In this document: positions 1 through 9,780 of the stretch, piece by piece | Position numbering within the stretch: the first letter of the stretch is position 1 | Layout of the letters: each line of letters opens with the position of its first letter | Assembly: GCA_009772925.1 (NCBI GenBank) | Contig: WOUQ01000013.1 | Coordinates: 1 to 64,000 of the forward strand | Reading direction: 5' to 3' | Origin: a bacterium | GTDB taxonomy: Bacteria > Pseudomonadota > Gammaproteobacteria > Burkholderiales > Thiobacillaceae | DNA: 64,000 nt | Program-made: the position numbers and the translations under genes | Notes under the pieces: generated by a model | The model's database searches: none | What the model saw: the letters and a program-made list of their open reading frames with translations, nothing else | Told to the model about the DNA's origin: nothing

Positions 1-109
1 CTGGTTCGTCGTCCTCCCAGGACGCTCGGCGTAACCCGGCAAGGACTCATCGGGATGGGAAAGCACGTGGTCATGAACGGTATTTCAACGGCCTGCTAAA
101 GCGCAATTG

Positions 110-838
110 TTATTTAATACCGGTAATGTCAGACAGATACCTCCTTAGATCCCCAAGTTTATATAGAACCCTTCTGTTAGATGCCATCTGGTTTGTTGCA
201 TATCGAAAATACGGCGGACCCTCTTTTCTTTGCCGCATTCTTGCAAATGTTTTCTCTCCAATACCAAGATATATTGCCGCCATCTCTACACTCAACACAG
301 TTCCATCGCTAAGACCATCAAGTTCAGATCTTATTCTTGCCTTGGTCAACTCATCATCAATGCTTTTATACTTACTAGAAAACTCCGCCCGAGCGCTATT
401 TATAAGATTAGATTTGACATTATTGTTTACTAGCAGTTCATCGCCTTCAACATCAACGCCAGCAACTATTGAATTAGTATCGAGGCATTCATCAATTGCT
501 TCTTGTATTAATCTACGCGCAGCAAAACGAGCATCATCGGGATGGTCATAATCATTAACATGCCCAACCTTAATTTTAACAACCCGACTACCTATTCTTC
601 TTTGAACAAAATACACCTTAGAGTTTTTCGTAACTTTAACACCAAACCCTACAGGTGCGTTCCGATGGCTATCGTAAACCACATAAGGCTTCGATGATGT
701 ATTGTGCTCACTTATCACAACATTGCCGCCCCCTATTCGAACAGGAACATTCTCGAAGCATAGCTCGTTAATTAATACCTTTGTAAACGCTGCCCGCATA
801 ATTTTTCCATGAAAGACAATCGGACAAGGCGTTCTCAT
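110..838 (-). CDS. Integrase-arm-like / excisionase-like HTH protein, no catalytic domain
   Basis: About 242 aa. The N-terminal half (roughly residues 50-115) resembles the arm-type DNA-binding domain (DUF4102) at the N-terminus of tyrosine integrases: a GFGVKVT strand, then VYFVQRRIG, then a positively charged helix. No tyrosine recombinase domain with its R-H-R-Y residues follows. The C-terminal ~60 residues read as an excisionase/AlpA-type winged helix-turn-helix (LSVEMAAIYLGIG, later RRVLYKLGDLRRYL). I chose the ATG at 838, about 11 nt after AAGGTGG; a GTG at 853 is in frame but its own GTG is part of that sequence. The gene is clearly AT-richer than mutS, which suggests mobile-element origin. 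It is probably a DNA-binding regulator or recombination accessory factor. The domain reading is by eye and exact function is unknown. Confidence 0.6.
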   Translation of the reverse strand: MRTPCPIVFHGKIMRAAFTKVLINELCFENVPVRIGGGNVVISEHNTSSKPYVVYDSHRNAPVGFGVKVTKNSKVYFVQRRIGSRVVKIKVGHVNDYDHPDDARFAARRLIQEAIDECLDTNSIVAGVDVEGDELLVNNNVKSNLINSARAEFSSKYKSIDDELTKARIRSELDGLSDGTVLSVEMAAIYLGIGEKTFARMRQRKEGPPYFRYATNQMASNRRVLYKLGDLRRYLSDITGIK

Positions 839-1240
839 AGGATATGTAGCCACCTTAACAAACAGCTACACATACTCTAAACACCAAATACCCGTTAGAC
901 CTTCAGGAATTATCGCGTCGATTTCGAAAATTGGTCGACCATCCTGTAAATTGTTACTTCAGCGCCCAACCTGCCTTGGCAAGGCGACTGGGCAATAACT
1001 TCGACATGTGAATGGCAGGTATACACACCCTCGTCAGGCTAACCTCACGGCAATGGCATTGACACCCTCGCCACTACCACTGTTTTATATTTCGAATATA
1101 CAACGCCCGTTATTTCTATTTAATAACAATGAGATAACGTACTTTTGTAGCGCACATGTAGCCATGCTACGCATTAGCTACAAACTATGATTTCGACGTA
1201 AAATTGAGCGGAAATCCTTAAAATAACTTTCGTCTACCTA
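839..1240. other. AT-rich intergenic stretch, no gene seen
   Basis: About 400 bases between the excisionase-like gene and the mutS promoter. Short open frames here have no ribosome binding site or recognisable product. No tRNA, long repeat or clear attachment site was found. The low GC matches the preceding gene and changes sharply at mutS, so this looks like the end of an acquired segment. Confidence 0.5.
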
Positions 1241-1269
1241 TTGCAATTCATTGATTATTATGATATAAT
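1241..1269 (+). promoter_or_regulatory. Predicted sigma70 promoter of mutS
   Basis: TTGCAA at 1241-1246 and a perfect TATAAT at 1264-1269 are separated by exactly 17 bp. The -10 box touches the annotated mutS ATG at 1270, so a normal transcription start (about 1276) would fall inside the first codons. Confidence 0.6.
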
Positions 1270-3828
1270 ATGCTTAAGGTTAAGCATACCCCATACATGC
1301 AGCAGTACCTGCGCATCAAGGCCGAGCACCCCAACATGCTGCTGTTCTACCGCATGGGTGATTTCTACGAACTGTTCCATGACGACGCGGAGAAAGCAGC
1401 CCGCCTGCTGGACATCACCCTGACTAGCCGTGGCGCCTCGGCCGGCCAGCCCATCCGCATGGCCGGCGTGCCCTACCACGCGGCCGAGCAATACCTGGCG
1501 AAGCTGGCCCGACTCGGCGAGGCGGTCGCCATCTGTGAACAGATCGGCGACCCGAAGACCAGCAAGGGGCCGGTGGAACGCAAGGTCGTGCGCATCGTCA
1601 CTCCCGGCACGCTCACCGACGAGGCTCTGCTGGAGGACAAGGCCGACGCCACCATGCTGGCCCTGGCTCCCGCCGCCCGCGACAAGGGGCGCGACGCGCT
1701 GGCCCTGGCCTGGCTGACCTTGTCCAGCGGCCGCTTCGCCGCGAAGACCGTCGCTCCCGAGCGCCTGAGCGCCGAACTGGCCCGCCTGGCGCCCTCGGAA
1801 ATCCTCCTGCCCGAAGATTTTTCCCATCCCGAACTCACCGGCCTGAAGGCCGCCCTGGTGCGGCGGCCGGCCTGGCAGTTCGATGCCGACCGGGGCCGGC
1901 GCGTCCTCTGCGAGCACTTCGGCCTGCACGACCTCGCCGCCTTCGGCCTGGAAGACCAGCCCGCCCTGCAAGCCACCGCCGGCCTGCTGCTGGACTATGC
2001 CCGCCACACCCAGCAAGCCGCCCTGCCCCACGTCTCCGCTCTGCAACTGGAACAGGACAGCGAATTCCTGCTGCTGGACGCCGCCGCCCGCCGCACCCTG
2101 GAAATCAGCGAGACCCTGCGCGGCGAGCCCGCGCCCACCCTGTTCTCCGAACTGGACAACTGCCGCACCGCCATGGGCAGCCGGCTGTTGCGGCACTGGC
2201 TGCACCACCCCCTGCGCGACCGACGCAAGCTGGCGTTGCGCCTGGCCGCCATCCGGGCCCTGCTCGACGCTCCCGAGAGCGGTCGCCTTGTGCGCGAACT
2301 GCTCAAGGGCATGGCCGACCTGGAGCGCATCGCCGCACGGGTGGCCCTGAAGAGCGCCCGCCCGCGCGACCTGGCCGGCCTGCGCGACAGCCTCGCCCGC
2401 CTGCCCGACCTGGCCGGCGTGCTGGACACCGGCGACGAAGCCCTGGAAGTGCTGGCCCGGCGCCTCGACTTCCCCGCCGAGCCCCTGGACCGCCTGCGCC
2501 GGGCCATCCAGCCCGAGCCCGGCGCGGTGCTGCGGGAGGGCGGCGTCATCAAGGACGGCTACGACGCCGAGCTGGACGAGCTGCGCGCCCTGCAATCCGA
2601 TTGCGGCGGTTTCCTGCTGGCCATGGAGACCCGCGAGCGGGAACGCACCGGCATTGCCAACCTGCGCGTCGAATACAACAAGGTCAGCGGCTTCTTCATC
2701 GAGGTCACCCGCACCCAGGCCGACAAGGTGCCCGCCGACTACCACCGGCGCCAGACCCTGAAGAACGTGGAGCGCTACCTCACTCCCGAGCTCAAGGCCT
2801 TCGAGGACCGTTTCCTGTCCGCCTCCGAGCGCGCCCTGGCGCGGGAAAAACAGCTCTACGACGAACTCCTGGACGCCCTGCTGGAAGTCCTGCCCGAGCT
2901 GCAACGGGTGGCCGCCGCCACCGCCAGCGTCGACGTGCTCTCCGGCCACGCCCTGCTGGCCCTGGAGCGGCGCTACGCGATGCCCGAGTTCAGCGACGAA
3001 TGGGGCATCGCCATCCACGGCGGCCGCCATCCGGTGGTGGAAAACCGGGTGGACGCCTTCATCCCCAACGACCTCGGGCTGGACGCCAACCGGCGCATGC
3101 TGCTCATCACCGGCCCCAACATGGGCGGCAAGTCCACCTACATGCGCCAGGTGGCCCACATCGTCCTGCTCGCCTGCTGCGGCCTGTTCGTCCCCGCCGA
3201 GCGCGCCGTGCTCGGTCCCGTGGACCAGATCTTCACCCGTGTCGGCTCCTCCGACGACCTGGCCGGCGGCCGTTCCACCTTCATGGTGGAAATGACCGAG
3301 ACCGCCGGCATCCTGCACGGCGCCACCGAGCAAAGCCTCATCCTCATGGACGAGATCGGCCGCGGCACCTCCACCTTCGACGGCATCAGCATCGCCTGGG
3401 CCGTCGCCCGCCACCTGGCCGAGAAGACCCGCGCCTACACCCTGTTCGCCACCCATTACTTCGAACTCACCCAGCTCGCCCAGGAATTCCGTGGTGTGGC
3501 CAACGTCCACCTGGACGCCGTGGAAACCCAGGCCGGCCTCACCTTCCTGCACGCCGTCGAGGACGGCCCCGCCTCCCAGAGTTACGGCCTGCAGGTCGCC
3601 AAGCTCGCCGGCGTTCCCGGTGCCGTCATCCAGGCCGCCCGTCGCAAGCTGGTCATGCTGGAAAACCAGCAGGTCGCCGCCAGCCCCCAGGGAGATTTGT
3701 TCGCTCCGCCGCCGCCGCCGCAACCAGCCGCCAACCCGGTACTGGAAAGGTTGCTGGAGATCGATCCGGACACGTTGACGCCCAAGCAGGCGTTGGAACT
3801 ACTTTACGAGCTAAGGGGGCTGGCATGA
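1270..3828 (+). CDS. mutS: DNA mismatch repair protein MutS
   Basis: 852 aa, the usual MutS length. MutS recognises base mismatches and small loops and starts methyl-directed repair with MutL. The N-terminal mismatch-binding motif is present ([10 protein letters not shown], with the Phe-x-Glu). The ATPase has Walker [10 protein letters not shown] near residue 615, the ST.MVEMTET segment and Walker [13 protein letters not shown]. The residues before the second Met (HTPYMQQYL) match E. coli MutS, favouring the ATG at 1270; an in-frame TGA at 1261 rules out anything further upstream. The promoter position would instead favour the ATG at 1297, which costs only nine residues. No Shine-Dalgarno is obvious for either. 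High GC, monocistronic in appearance. Confidence 0.97.
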   Translation: MLKVKHTPYMQQYLRIKAEHPNMLLFYRMGDFYELFHDDAEKAARLLDITLTSRGASAGQPIRMAGVPYHAAEQYLAKLARLGEAVAICEQIGDPKTSKGPVERKVVRIVTPGTLTDEALLEDKADATMLALAPAARDKGRDALALAWLTLSSGRFAAKTVAPERLSAELARLAPSEILLPEDFSHPELTGLKAALVRRPAWQFDADRGRRVLCEHFGLHDLAAFGLEDQPALQATAGLLLDYARHTQQAALPHVSALQLEQDSEFLLLDAAARRTLEISETLRGEPAPTLFSELDNCRTAMGSRLLRHWLHHPLRDRRKLALRLAAIRALLDAPESGRLVRELLKGMADLERIAARVALKSARPRDLAGLRDSLARLPDLAGVLDTGDEALEVLARRLDFPAEPLDRLRRAIQPEPGAVLREGGVIKDGYDAELDELRALQSDCGGFLLAMETRERERTGIANLRVEYNKVSGFFIEVTRTQADKVPADYHRRQTLKNVERYLTPELKAFEDRFLSASERALAREKQLYDELLDALLEVLPELQRVAAATASVDVLSGHALLALERRYAMPEFSDEWGIAIHGGRHPVVENRVDAFIPNDLGLDANRRMLLITGPNMGGKSTYMRQVAHIVLLACCGLFVPAERAVLGPVDQIFTRVGSSDDLAGGRSTFMVEMTETAGILHGATEQSLILMDEIGRGTSTFDGISIAWAVARHLAEKTRAYTLFATHYFELTQLAQEFRGVANVHLDAVETQAGLTFLHAVEDGPASQSYGLQVAKLAGVPGAVIQAARRKLVMLENQQVAASPQGDLFAPPPPPQPAANPVLERLLEIDPDTLTPKQALELLYELRGLA

Positions 3829-3948
3829 GAGGTGGCCCGGCCCAAGCCGGAGCCGCCTGACGCTGACCTCTGTCTCCTCCGGCATCCCTGTCGCCGCCTG
3901 CTATACAGGAATTGAAGAGTCACGAATCCTGTTATGCAGGAGGGTCTC

Positions 3949-4320
3949 ATGAGGCAGAGAGTGAAACGCCGGTTGTTCCTGATGAGCATGGCTTTGGCCG
4001 CGGGCGCTTCCGGTCACGCCTTCGCCAAGGGCGGAGAGAAACCGGTGGGCGAGGGACACCGCTTCGCCGGCGCCGACAGCGATGCAACCGTGTTCTGGCC
4101 GGAAGCCGCTCAGGCGGCAAGGGATTCCCCCGGACTGCTGGATCGACTGGGGGGCGCCCTGGGCGCCATGCGTTATGGCGCGGCGCCCGATAGTCCCACG
4201 TCATCAGCGAGGGGATGGCGCTTGGACATGCTCCCGGCGGGAGCCGGGCCGGAGTCGGGCAATGACGCCAGAGCCGCGAAAACCAAGCCGTTTGGCGTCG
4301 CATTGCGCCTGGCGTTCTGA
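3949..4320 (+). CDS. Small predicted secreted protein
   Basis: 123 aa, unrecognised. It starts with a basic stretch (MRQRVKRR), a hydrophobic core and an ASGHAFA-like cleavage site, i.e. a signal peptide, so the mature ~97 residues should be exported. The ATG at 3949 is chosen because AGGAGGG lies five bases upstream; the earlier ATG at 3934 has no such site. The mature part is rich in Ala, Gly and Pro with no cysteine or recognisable domain. It lies alone between mutS and the convergent phosphofructokinase gene. No function is assigned. Confidence 0.55.
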   Translation: MRQRVKRRLFLMSMALAAGASGHAFAKGGEKPVGEGHRFAGADSDATVFWPEAAQAARDSPGLLDRLGGALGAMRYGAAPDSPTSSARGWRLDMLPAGAGPESGNDARAAKTKPFGVALRLAF

Positions 4321-4423
4321 ATCGCCGAATACGTCGCCAGGGCCAGTCTGTTTCGAAGTCGCCGGGCAGGCTGAGCGGTATTCTGCGTCCTGTGCGGAGA
4401 AGCGGGTGCGGATTTATGCAGGT

Positions 4424-5521
4424 TCAATCCCCGAAACTGGTGCCCACGCCGCGGGCGCTATCCACCCAGGGATGTTCCGGAGGTACTGTCTTGGCCTGAC
4501 CGGCCACCTCCTCCAGCGCCACCGGCGCGGTGGCCTCGCCGCGGGCGGCGACCATGACGCCGTATTGCCGAGCGCGGATCAGGTCGGCGGCAGCGGTGCC
4601 CAGACGGGTGGCGAGCAGGCGATCGGCGGCGGAGGGCGTGCCGCCGCGCTGCAGATGGCCGAGGATGGTGACGCGGGCTTCCAGGCCGGTGAGCTTTTCG
4701 AGTTGGTGGGCCAGGCGCAGGGTGCGCTCGGCGTAGACCAGTTCCGGCTCGGCGACGATCTCCCTGGGCTTTTTCTCCTTCTTTTTCGCGCTGGCCGCCT
4801 GTTGCGTGGCGAATTCCTGCCTGGACAGCGCGCCCTCGGCCACGGCGACAATGCTGAAGGGCTTGCCGCCCTGCCTGCGTGCCTTGATGGCCGCCGCCAC
4901 CACTTCCACGTCGTAGGGAATTTCCGGGATCAGAATCACGTCGGCGCCGCCGGCGATGCCCGCCCCCAGGGCCAGCCAGCCGGCGCGGTGACCCATGATT
5001 TCGACGACGATGATGCGGTGATGGCTGTGCGCCGTGCTGTGCAGACGATCGATGGCGTCGGTGGCGATGCCGAGGGCGGTATCGAAGCCGAAGGTGATGT
5101 CGGTCTTCGCCACGTCGTTGTCGATGGTCTTCGGCAGGGTCACCACGTTGAGGCCGGCCTGCTTCAGGCGCAGGGCGTTCTTCTGGGTACCGCCGCCGCC
5201 CAGGCAGACCAGGCAATCCAGGCCGTTGGCCCGATAATTGGCGACGATGACGTCGGTCATGTCGCGGGGCTTGCCATCCACCAGCATCTTGTGGGGTTTC
5301 TCCCGGCTGGTGCCGAGGATGGTGCCGCCCACCGTGAGGATGCCGGACAGCGCCCCGCCCTCCAGGTCCATGGTGCGGTTTTCCACGAGGCCGCGGAAAC
5401 CGTCGCGGATGCCGAGGATGCGCATGCCGTGCGATTGGCAGGCCTTGCCGACGCCGCGGATGGCCGCGTTGAGACCGGGGGAGTCGCCGCCGGAGGTGAG
5501 GATGCCTATGGTCTGGGTCAT
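4424..5521 (-). CDS. 6-phosphofructokinase (PfkA family; ATP or PPi donor uncertain)
   Basis: 365 aa. Phosphorylates fructose 6-phosphate at C1 in glycolysis. Family motifs in order: N-terminal GGDSPGLNA, the nucleotide/PPi loop [14 protein letters not shown] with the catalytic [14 protein letters not shown], and the ILGHLQRGG sugar-phosphate loop. At the donor-discriminating positions it has Gly (E. coli G104) and Lys (E. coli G124). The residue equivalent to E. coli D103, a magnesium ligand, is Gly. Lys at 124 is typical of PPi enzymes but also occurs in some ATP enzymes, so the donor cannot be fixed from sequence. Start placed at the Met before [12 protein letters not shown]; upstream residues are not family-like. 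Convergent with the small secreted-protein gene. Confidence 0.88.
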   Translation of the reverse strand: MTQTIGILTSGGDSPGLNAAIRGVGKACQSHGMRILGIRDGFRGLVENRTMDLEGGALSGILTVGGTILGTSREKPHKMLVDGKPRDMTDVIVANYRANGLDCLVCLGGGGTQKNALRLKQAGLNVVTLPKTIDNDVAKTDITFGFDTALGIATDAIDRLHSTAHSHHRIIVVEIMGHRAGWLALGAGIAGGADVILIPEIPYDVEVVAAAIKARRQGGKPFSIVAVAEGALSRQEFATQQAASAKKKEKKPREIVAEPELVYAERTLRLAHQLEKLTGLEARVTILGHLQRGGTPSAADRLLATRLGTAAADLIRARQYGVMVAARGEATAPVALEEVAGQAKTVPPEHPWVDSARGVGTSFGD

Positions 5522-5687
5522 GGCCGCGCCGACTGGAGGGAAACACAGGGATTGTCCGGCGGATGCCGGCGACTCGCCAGCACTGGTTTCCATGCGCGCG
5601 GACTTGGAGCAACCAGCGTCGCGTCAAGGAGACTGTATCCTCCACCAAGGCTTATCATCTCCCGCCACGTCATCCATCCCGACCCCC

Positions 5688-5990
5688 GTGAAAACCCTGC
5701 ACCTCGACGCCGACGAACTGGCCCTGAATTTCGAGCAATGCCTGAAGCTGGCCAATGCTGCCGCGGATCACCTGCTCGCCAAACAGGGCGGCGCCATGCT
5801 GCTGTCCTTCTGGGACGACGAGCGCGGCCTGGAATCGCCGCATGGCGTCTCGGAATGCCATTTCCAGTGCCCCATTCCGGGCTGGCAGGACTATGCCGCC
5901 AATCGCGGCGGCAGCCTCATGGTCAACTACGGGCGGGGTCGCTACGTTTTCTGCTATCGTCCCCTCGCCGATAATCTCCAGGCCGACTGA
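5688..5990 (+). CDS. Conserved-looking 100-aa protein of unknown function
   Basis: 100 aa. Begins at GTG (KTLHLDADELALNFEQCLKL); frames extending further upstream overlap the divergent phosphofructokinase gene and look non-coding. The body is compact, with SFWDDERGLESPHGVSECHF and a C-terminal GRGRYVFCYRPL strand, and no signal peptide or membrane segment. Composition matches its neighbours. It is followed after 14 bases by another small gene. I do not recognise the family with confidence. Confidence 0.6.
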   Translation: MKTLHLDADELALNFEQCLKLANAAADHLLAKQGGAMLLSFWDDERGLESPHGVSECHFQCPIPGWQDYAANRGGSLMVNYGRGRYVFCYRPLADNLQAD

Positions 5991-6004
5991 TCAACCCCTG
6001 AGTC

Positions 6005-6307
6005 ATGCCGCACTTTCCCAAGGAACTCTACGAACCGCTGCCCTACGTGTACGTGGGGGTGGGCATCGCCACCACCTTCGGGCTCGAAACCCTGCTCGGC
6101 AAGATCAGCGGCGTCATGCTGGTGGCGGGCGGCCTCATCATCGGCTACCAGCGTTACTCCTATCGCCAGAAACTGCGCATCCGCCAGGAACGCGAGGCCT
6201 GGCTGAAGGCCGAGGCAGATCGGAAAAAGCGCGAGAAGCAGGCCTGGCTGCGTGATCAGGCGCAGCAATATCGCGACGCCCTGGCGAAAAAGGACGAGGA
6301 TTTCTGA
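6005..6307 (+). CDS. Small membrane protein with charged C-terminal helix
   Basis: 100 aa. Residues ~13-50 hold one or two hydrophobic segments (YVYVGVGIATTFGLETLL, then ISGVMLVAGGLIIGY), suggesting inner-membrane insertion. The second half is a long Lys/Arg/Glu/Gln-rich helix (RQKLRIRQEREAWLKAEADR) likely to be a cytoplasmic coiled coil. No catalytic motif. Probably co-transcribed with the preceding 100-aa gene. Confidence 0.6.
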   Translation: MPHFPKELYEPLPYVYVGVGIATTFGLETLLGKISGVMLVAGGLIIGYQRYSYRQKLRIRQEREAWLKAEADRKKREKQAWLRDQAQQYRDALAKKDEDF

Positions 6308-6421
6308 TCTCGCACCCGCCGACGCGGCGTCCGGCCTGGTCCGGGCCTGCGCCTTGCGGAACTTGCAGCAGGACACGTAAACCGTACCCCACCCTCTTGA
6401 TCTTCCAGTCCGGCCCCCAGC

Positions 6422-6733
6422 ATGAGCGACTCCACTCCCGCCATTCGTCTCGAACGTGACCTCTCCCCCGCGCGGCGTGCTGAACTGGGGGTGGAGGGCT
6501 GGCCCTTGTGGAAGGACGCGGTGGGCAGCCGCACGTTGACCGTGGATGCGGCCGAGCACAGTTATCTGCTCGACGGCTCGGTCACCCTGACGCCGGAGGG
6601 CGGCGCACCGGTCACGGCCGCGCGCGGAGATCTGGTGGTGATTCCGGCGGGAGCCTGTCGCTGGGAGGTGCACGCCGCCGTGCGCCGCCACTATCGCTCC
6701 GAAGCGCTGACGCCGGCCTGCTGCATCCTCTGA
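6422..6733 (+). CDS. Small cupin-domain protein
   Basis: 103 aa, a single cupin fold of the RmlC-like/DUF861 type: YLLDGSVTLTPEGG forms the first motif region, and GDLVVIPAGACRWEVH carries the G-D-x-x-x-I-P-A-G turn that marks the second. Few histidines are present, so metal binding is unclear. Such proteins may bind or modify small sugars or act as sensors; the substrate cannot be told. Free-standing between the small membrane-protein gene and the convergent lipoprotein gene. Confidence 0.75.
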   Translation: MSDSTPAIRLERDLSPARRAELGVEGWPLWKDAVGSRTLTVDAAEHSYLLDGSVTLTPEGGAPVTAARGDLVVIPAGACRWEVHAAVRRHYRSEALTPACCIL

Positions 6734-6775
6734 GCCCCGCAAGAACCCGGCCTGTCGGCCGGCAACGCGCAGCCT

Positions 6776-7315
6776 TCAGCGCGCAGGCGGCAGCAGTCCG
6801 GAAGCGCGCAGGGCGGCGAGCAGGTCGGTCAGCAGCCGGTCCAGGCGGACCTGCGGGTCGGCATGCATGCCGGTGCGGGCGGTGTAGGACCACATGGCCT
6901 GACCGTCGGCAACGCGCAGCAGTTGCGCCTGAGCCTGCATTTCTTCCTGGAACGACACCGCGCCGCCGATCGGCAGGCTGATGCCTACGCCCCCGCCGCC
7001 ACCACTGCTGCCACCCCAGCCACCGAGGCTGATCGACGGACCCGAGTTCATGTGTTGGGCCTGCGCGAGGTAGACGCTCAAGCTGGCGGTGGCGCCGGCC
7101 TGAACCTGCGCGCCCTCGCGCGCCAGTCGCGCGGCCAGTTGCTCCCTGCACTGCGCGGCCAGGGTGGCATCCTGCGCGCGGCACTCCACCGCGAGCGGCC
7201 TGCCACGCCACTCGGCGGCATCGAAGCCGGCCAGGGTCCAGGCTGGAGGGCTACGGTCGGTGGCGCAACCGGCCAAAAGGAGAGCGGTCAGGGCGAGGGA
7301 GAGGATCAGTTTCAT
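6776..7315 (-). CDS. Predicted outer-membrane lipoprotein (DUF4136-like)
   Basis: 179 aa. The signal sequence ends in a lipobox, LLAGC, so Cys18 should be lipidated. After it comes an alpha/beta region and a glycine-rich loop (GGWGGSSGGGGGVG) ahead of LPIGGAVSFQEEMQAQAQLLR, a pattern seen in DUF4136-type lipoproteins. The ATG at 7315 is preferred; a TTG at 7324 is in frame. It lies just downstream of dgkA in the same direction and may be the last gene of the gcv transcript. Function unknown. Confidence 0.7.
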   Translation of the reverse strand: MKLILSLALTALLLAGCATDRSPPAWTLAGFDAAEWRGRPLAVECRAQDATLAAQCREQLAARLAREGAQVQAGATASLSVYLAQAQHMNSGPSISLGGWGGSSGGGGGVGISLPIGGAVSFQEEMQAQAQLLRVADGQAMWSYTARTGMHADPQVRLDRLLTDLLAALRASGLLPPAR

Positions 7316-7340
7316 GGTATCCAACAGTCGTTACCGGCAA

Positions 7341-7721
7341 CTACGCCAACAGGATCAGCCCCCAGACTACCACCACATTCAGCAGGGCGATCAGCACCGC
7401 GGCGCTGCCGATGTCCTTGGCGCGCTTGGCGAGATCGTGGTTTTCCAGGGAAATGCGGTCGACCGTGGCCTCGATGGCGGAATTGACCAGTTCGACGATG
7501 AGCACCAGCAATACGACGGCGATCATCAGGGCGCGCTCCAGCGCCGCGTCGGCGAGCAGGAAAGCCAGAGGCATGAGCAGCACGGCCAGGATGGACTCCT
7601 GGCGGAAGGCGTCCTCGTGCTTCCAGGCCGACTTGAGGCCGGCCACCGAATAGAAGAAGGCATTCCAGACCCGTTTCAGGCCGGTCTTGCCCTTGTGCGG
7701 ACTCTCCTGCGCTGCGCTCAC
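7341..7721 (-). CDS. dgkA: Diacylglycerol kinase
   Basis: 126 aa, the size of DgkA. This trimeric inner-membrane enzyme phosphorylates diacylglycerol to phosphatidate, recycling lipid left over from periplasmic glucan or LPS modification. Conserved blocks: N-terminal amphipathic region with [11 protein letters not shown], then the three-helix membrane bundle with the catalytic [17 protein letters not shown] and [10 protein letters not shown]. Its ATG overlaps the gcvPB stop by four bases (ATGA), so it is translationally coupled to the glycine cleavage operon. The metabolic link to glycine is not obvious; it may sit here by operon accretion. Confidence 0.95.
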   Translation of the reverse strand: MSAAQESPHKGKTGLKRVWNAFFYSVAGLKSAWKHEDAFRQESILAVLLMPLAFLLADAALERALMIAVVLLVLIVELVNSAIEATVDRISLENHDLAKRAKDIGSAAVLIALLNVVVVWGLILLA

Positions 7722-9166
7722 GCGGGTTTCCAGACCAGGTCCAGTTCACGGGCGGCCTTGACGTCGTCCAGGCGGCGGGACGGCAACTTGTGGGGCGCGG
7801 ACTTGACCAGGTCGGGCTGGCCCTCCGCCTCCCGCTTCACCGCCAGCATGGCGGCGACGAAGGCGTCCAGGGTTTCCTTGCTTTCGGTTTCCGTCGGCTC
7901 GATGAGCAGGCACTCGGGCACCAGCAGGGGAAAGTAGGTGGTGGGAGCATGGAAGCCGTAGTCCAGCAGGCGCTTGGCGAAATCCATGGCGGTGACGCCG
8001 GTCTCGTCCTTCAGCTTCTTCAGCGTGACGATGAATTCATGGCTGGCGCGGCGTCCCGGATAGGCCAGTTCGAAGCCGGCCTTCCTCAGTTCCGCCGCCA
8101 GGTAGTTGGCGTTCAGCGCCGCAAATTCCGCCACCCGCTGCATGCCCCGGCCCCCCAGCATGCGGGCATAGACAAAGGCGCGCAGCAGCACGCCCATGTT
8201 GCCGCCGAAGGCGCTCATGCGGCCGATACTGGCGGGGCAGTCGGTCTCCCCGGCGTAGCGGTGCAAGCCCTGTTCCTCCAGCACATAGGGGATCGGTAGG
8301 TAGGGCTTGAGCCGTTCCGACACACCTACCGGCCCGGCGCCGGGGCCGCCGCCGCCATGAGGGGTGGAAAAGGTCTTGTGCAGGTTCATGTGGATGACGT
8401 CGAAGCCCATGTCGCCGGGCCGCACCCGGCCGAGGATGGCGTTGAGGTTGGCGCCGTCGTAGTAGGTCAGGCCGCCGGCCTCGTGCACGATCTTCTGGAT
8501 CTCGACGATGGTTTTCTCGAACACGCCGAGGGTGGAGGGATTGGTCAGCATCAGGCCGGCGGTCTGCGCGCCGACGGCGGCCTTCAGGGCTTCCAGGTCG
8601 ACGTTGCCCTGGCGGTCGGTGGGAATCTCCCGCACCGCGTAGCCGCACATGGTGGCGGTGGCCGGGTTGGTGCCGTGCGCGGCGTCGGGGACGATGATCT
8701 CGCGGCGGGCGGTGTCACCGCGCGCATCGTGATAGGCGCGGATCATGGCGACGCCGGCGAACTCGCCGTGGGCGCCGGCCATGGGCGCCATGGACACCGC
8801 CGCCATGCCAGTGACTTCCTTCAGCATCTCCTGCAACTCGTACATGCTGGCGAGGAAACCCTGGCCGGTGTCGGCGTCGGCCAGCGGGTGGCGGGCCAGG
8901 AACTGCGGCAGCATGGCCAGGCTGTTACAGGCCCGCGGGTTGTATTTCATGGTGCACGAACCCAGGGGATAGAACTGGGTGTCGATGCTGAAATTCTTCT
9001 GCGACAGGCCCGTGTAGTGGCGTACCACGTCCAGTTCCGACACTTCCGGCAAGGGTGGCGGGGTCTGCCGCAGCGCCTCGGCGGGCAGGTCGTCGGCGGC
9101 GGGAGCGGTCAGCGGCGCCTGCGCGTGAGCACGGCGGCCGGGATGGGCGTGTTCGAAGATGAGCAT
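7718..9166 (-). CDS. gcvPB: Glycine dehydrogenase (decarboxylating) subunit 2
   Basis: 482 aa. With GcvPA it forms the two-subunit P-protein, the PLP enzyme that decarboxylates glycine and transfers aminomethyl to lipoyl-GcvH. The PLP-binding lysine is in [17 protein letters not shown] (K264), and [12 protein letters not shown] is also typical. The start is the Met of [11 protein letters not shown]. Everything upstream up to tpx is a heptad repeat, and no Shine-Dalgarno is visible before this ATG. Followed by dgkA with a 4-base overlap. Many betaproteobacteria have a single-chain GcvP; the split form is less common. Confidence 0.95.
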   Translation of the reverse strand: MLIFEHAHPGRRAHAQAPLTAPAADDLPAEALRQTPPPLPEVSELDVVRHYTGLSQKNFSIDTQFYPLGSCTMKYNPRACNSLAMLPQFLARHPLADADTGQGFLASMYELQEMLKEVTGMAAVSMAPMAGAHGEFAGVAMIRAYHDARGDTARREIIVPDAAHGTNPATATMCGYAVREIPTDRQGNVDLEALKAAVGAQTAGLMLTNPSTLGVFEKTIVEIQKIVHEAGGLTYYDGANLNAILGRVRPGDMGFDVIHMNLHKTFSTPHGGGGPGAGPVGVSERLKPYLPIPYVLEEQGLHRYAGETDCPASIGRMSAFGGNMGVLLRAFVYARMLGGRGMQRVAEFAALNANYLAAELRKAGFELAYPGRRASHEFIVTLKKLKDETGVTAMDFAKRLLDYGFHAPTTYFPLLVPECLLIEPTETESKETLDAFVAAMLAVKREAEGQPDLVKSAPHKLPSRRLDDVKAARELDLVWKPA

Positions 9167-9169
9167 TGG

Positions 9170-9238
9170 ATAGCGAGTAGAGAGTAGCGAGTGGCAAGTC
9201 GCTTTGGCCACTTGCCACTCGCGACTTGCCACTTGCCG
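9170..9238. repeat. Heptad-repeat hairpin element H1 (tpx/gcvPB junction)
   Basis: Two arms of imperfect 7-bp tandem repeats around a short spacer. The left arm reads GCGAGTA, GAGAGTA, GCGAGTG, GCAAGTC. The reverse complement of the right arm reads GCAAGTG, GCAAGTC, GCGAGTG, GCAAGTG, so the arms can pair. The element fills nearly the whole gap between tpx and gcvPB and ends three bases before the gcvPB start codon. Confidence 0.8.
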
Positions 9239-9244
9239 GTTGAA

Positions 9245-9757
9245 TTACAGCGGCTGTCCCTTCGCTGCGGCGAGGGCGACTTCGTAGTTGGGCTCCTGCT
9301 TGATCTCGGGCACCAGCTCCGAATGGACCACGCGGTCGTTCTCGTCGAGGACGATGACGGCGCGGGCGGTAAGCCCGGCCAGCGGCGGATCGGTGATCAT
9401 GACGCCGTAGTCCTTGTGGAAATCACGGCCGCGCAGGGTGGACAGGGTGATCACATTGTTGAGGCCTTCGGCGCCACAGAAACGGTTCTGCGCGAAGGGC
9501 AGGTCGGCCGAGATCACCAGCACCACGGTGTTGGGCAGGGACGAAGCGGCGGCGTTGAATTTGCGGGTGGATTCCGCGCACACCGGCGTGTCGAGGCTGG
9601 GCACGATGTTCAGCACCTTGCGCTTGCCCCAGAACGAGGACAGCGACACATCCTTCAGGTCCTTGTCCACCAGCATGAAGGAATGCGCGGAATCGCCGGG
9701 CCGGGGGAAGTTGCCGCCGACGGCGATGGGATCGCCGCCCAGGGTTACGGTTGCCAT
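9245..9757 (-). CDS. tpx: Thiol peroxidase (atypical 2-Cys peroxiredoxin)
   Basis: 170 aa. Reduces hydrogen peroxide and organic hydroperoxides using thioredoxin. The peroxidatic Cys60 is in [15 protein letters not shown] and the resolving Cys94 in [11 protein letters not shown], matching E. coli C61/C95. It sits between gcvPA and gcvPB in the same direction, splitting the two P-protein subunit genes. That may reflect a shared need to protect lipoyl and thiol chemistry, or simple insertion. The gap to gcvPA is 23 bases, and gcvPA ends just upstream. Confidence 0.95.
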   Translation of the reverse strand: MATVTLGGDPIAVGGNFPRPGDSAHSFMLVDKDLKDVSLSSFWGKRKVLNIVPSLDTPVCAESTRKFNAAASSLPNTVVLVISADLPFAQNRFCGAEGLNNVITLSTLRGRDFHKDYGVMITDPPLAGLTARAVIVLDENDRVVHSELVPEIKQEPNYEVALAAAKGQPL

Positions 9758-9780
9758 GTCAGAGTCTCCTTTGGAGGGAA

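Noticed and set aside
1258..3723. 821-codon open frame on the minus strand opposite mutS
   Set aside because: It is an antisense shadow of a high-GC gene: repetitive Gly/Gln/Ala composition, no family motifs, and mutS is unmistakable on the other strand. The same applies to long frames opposite waaC, hldE, mgtE and others.
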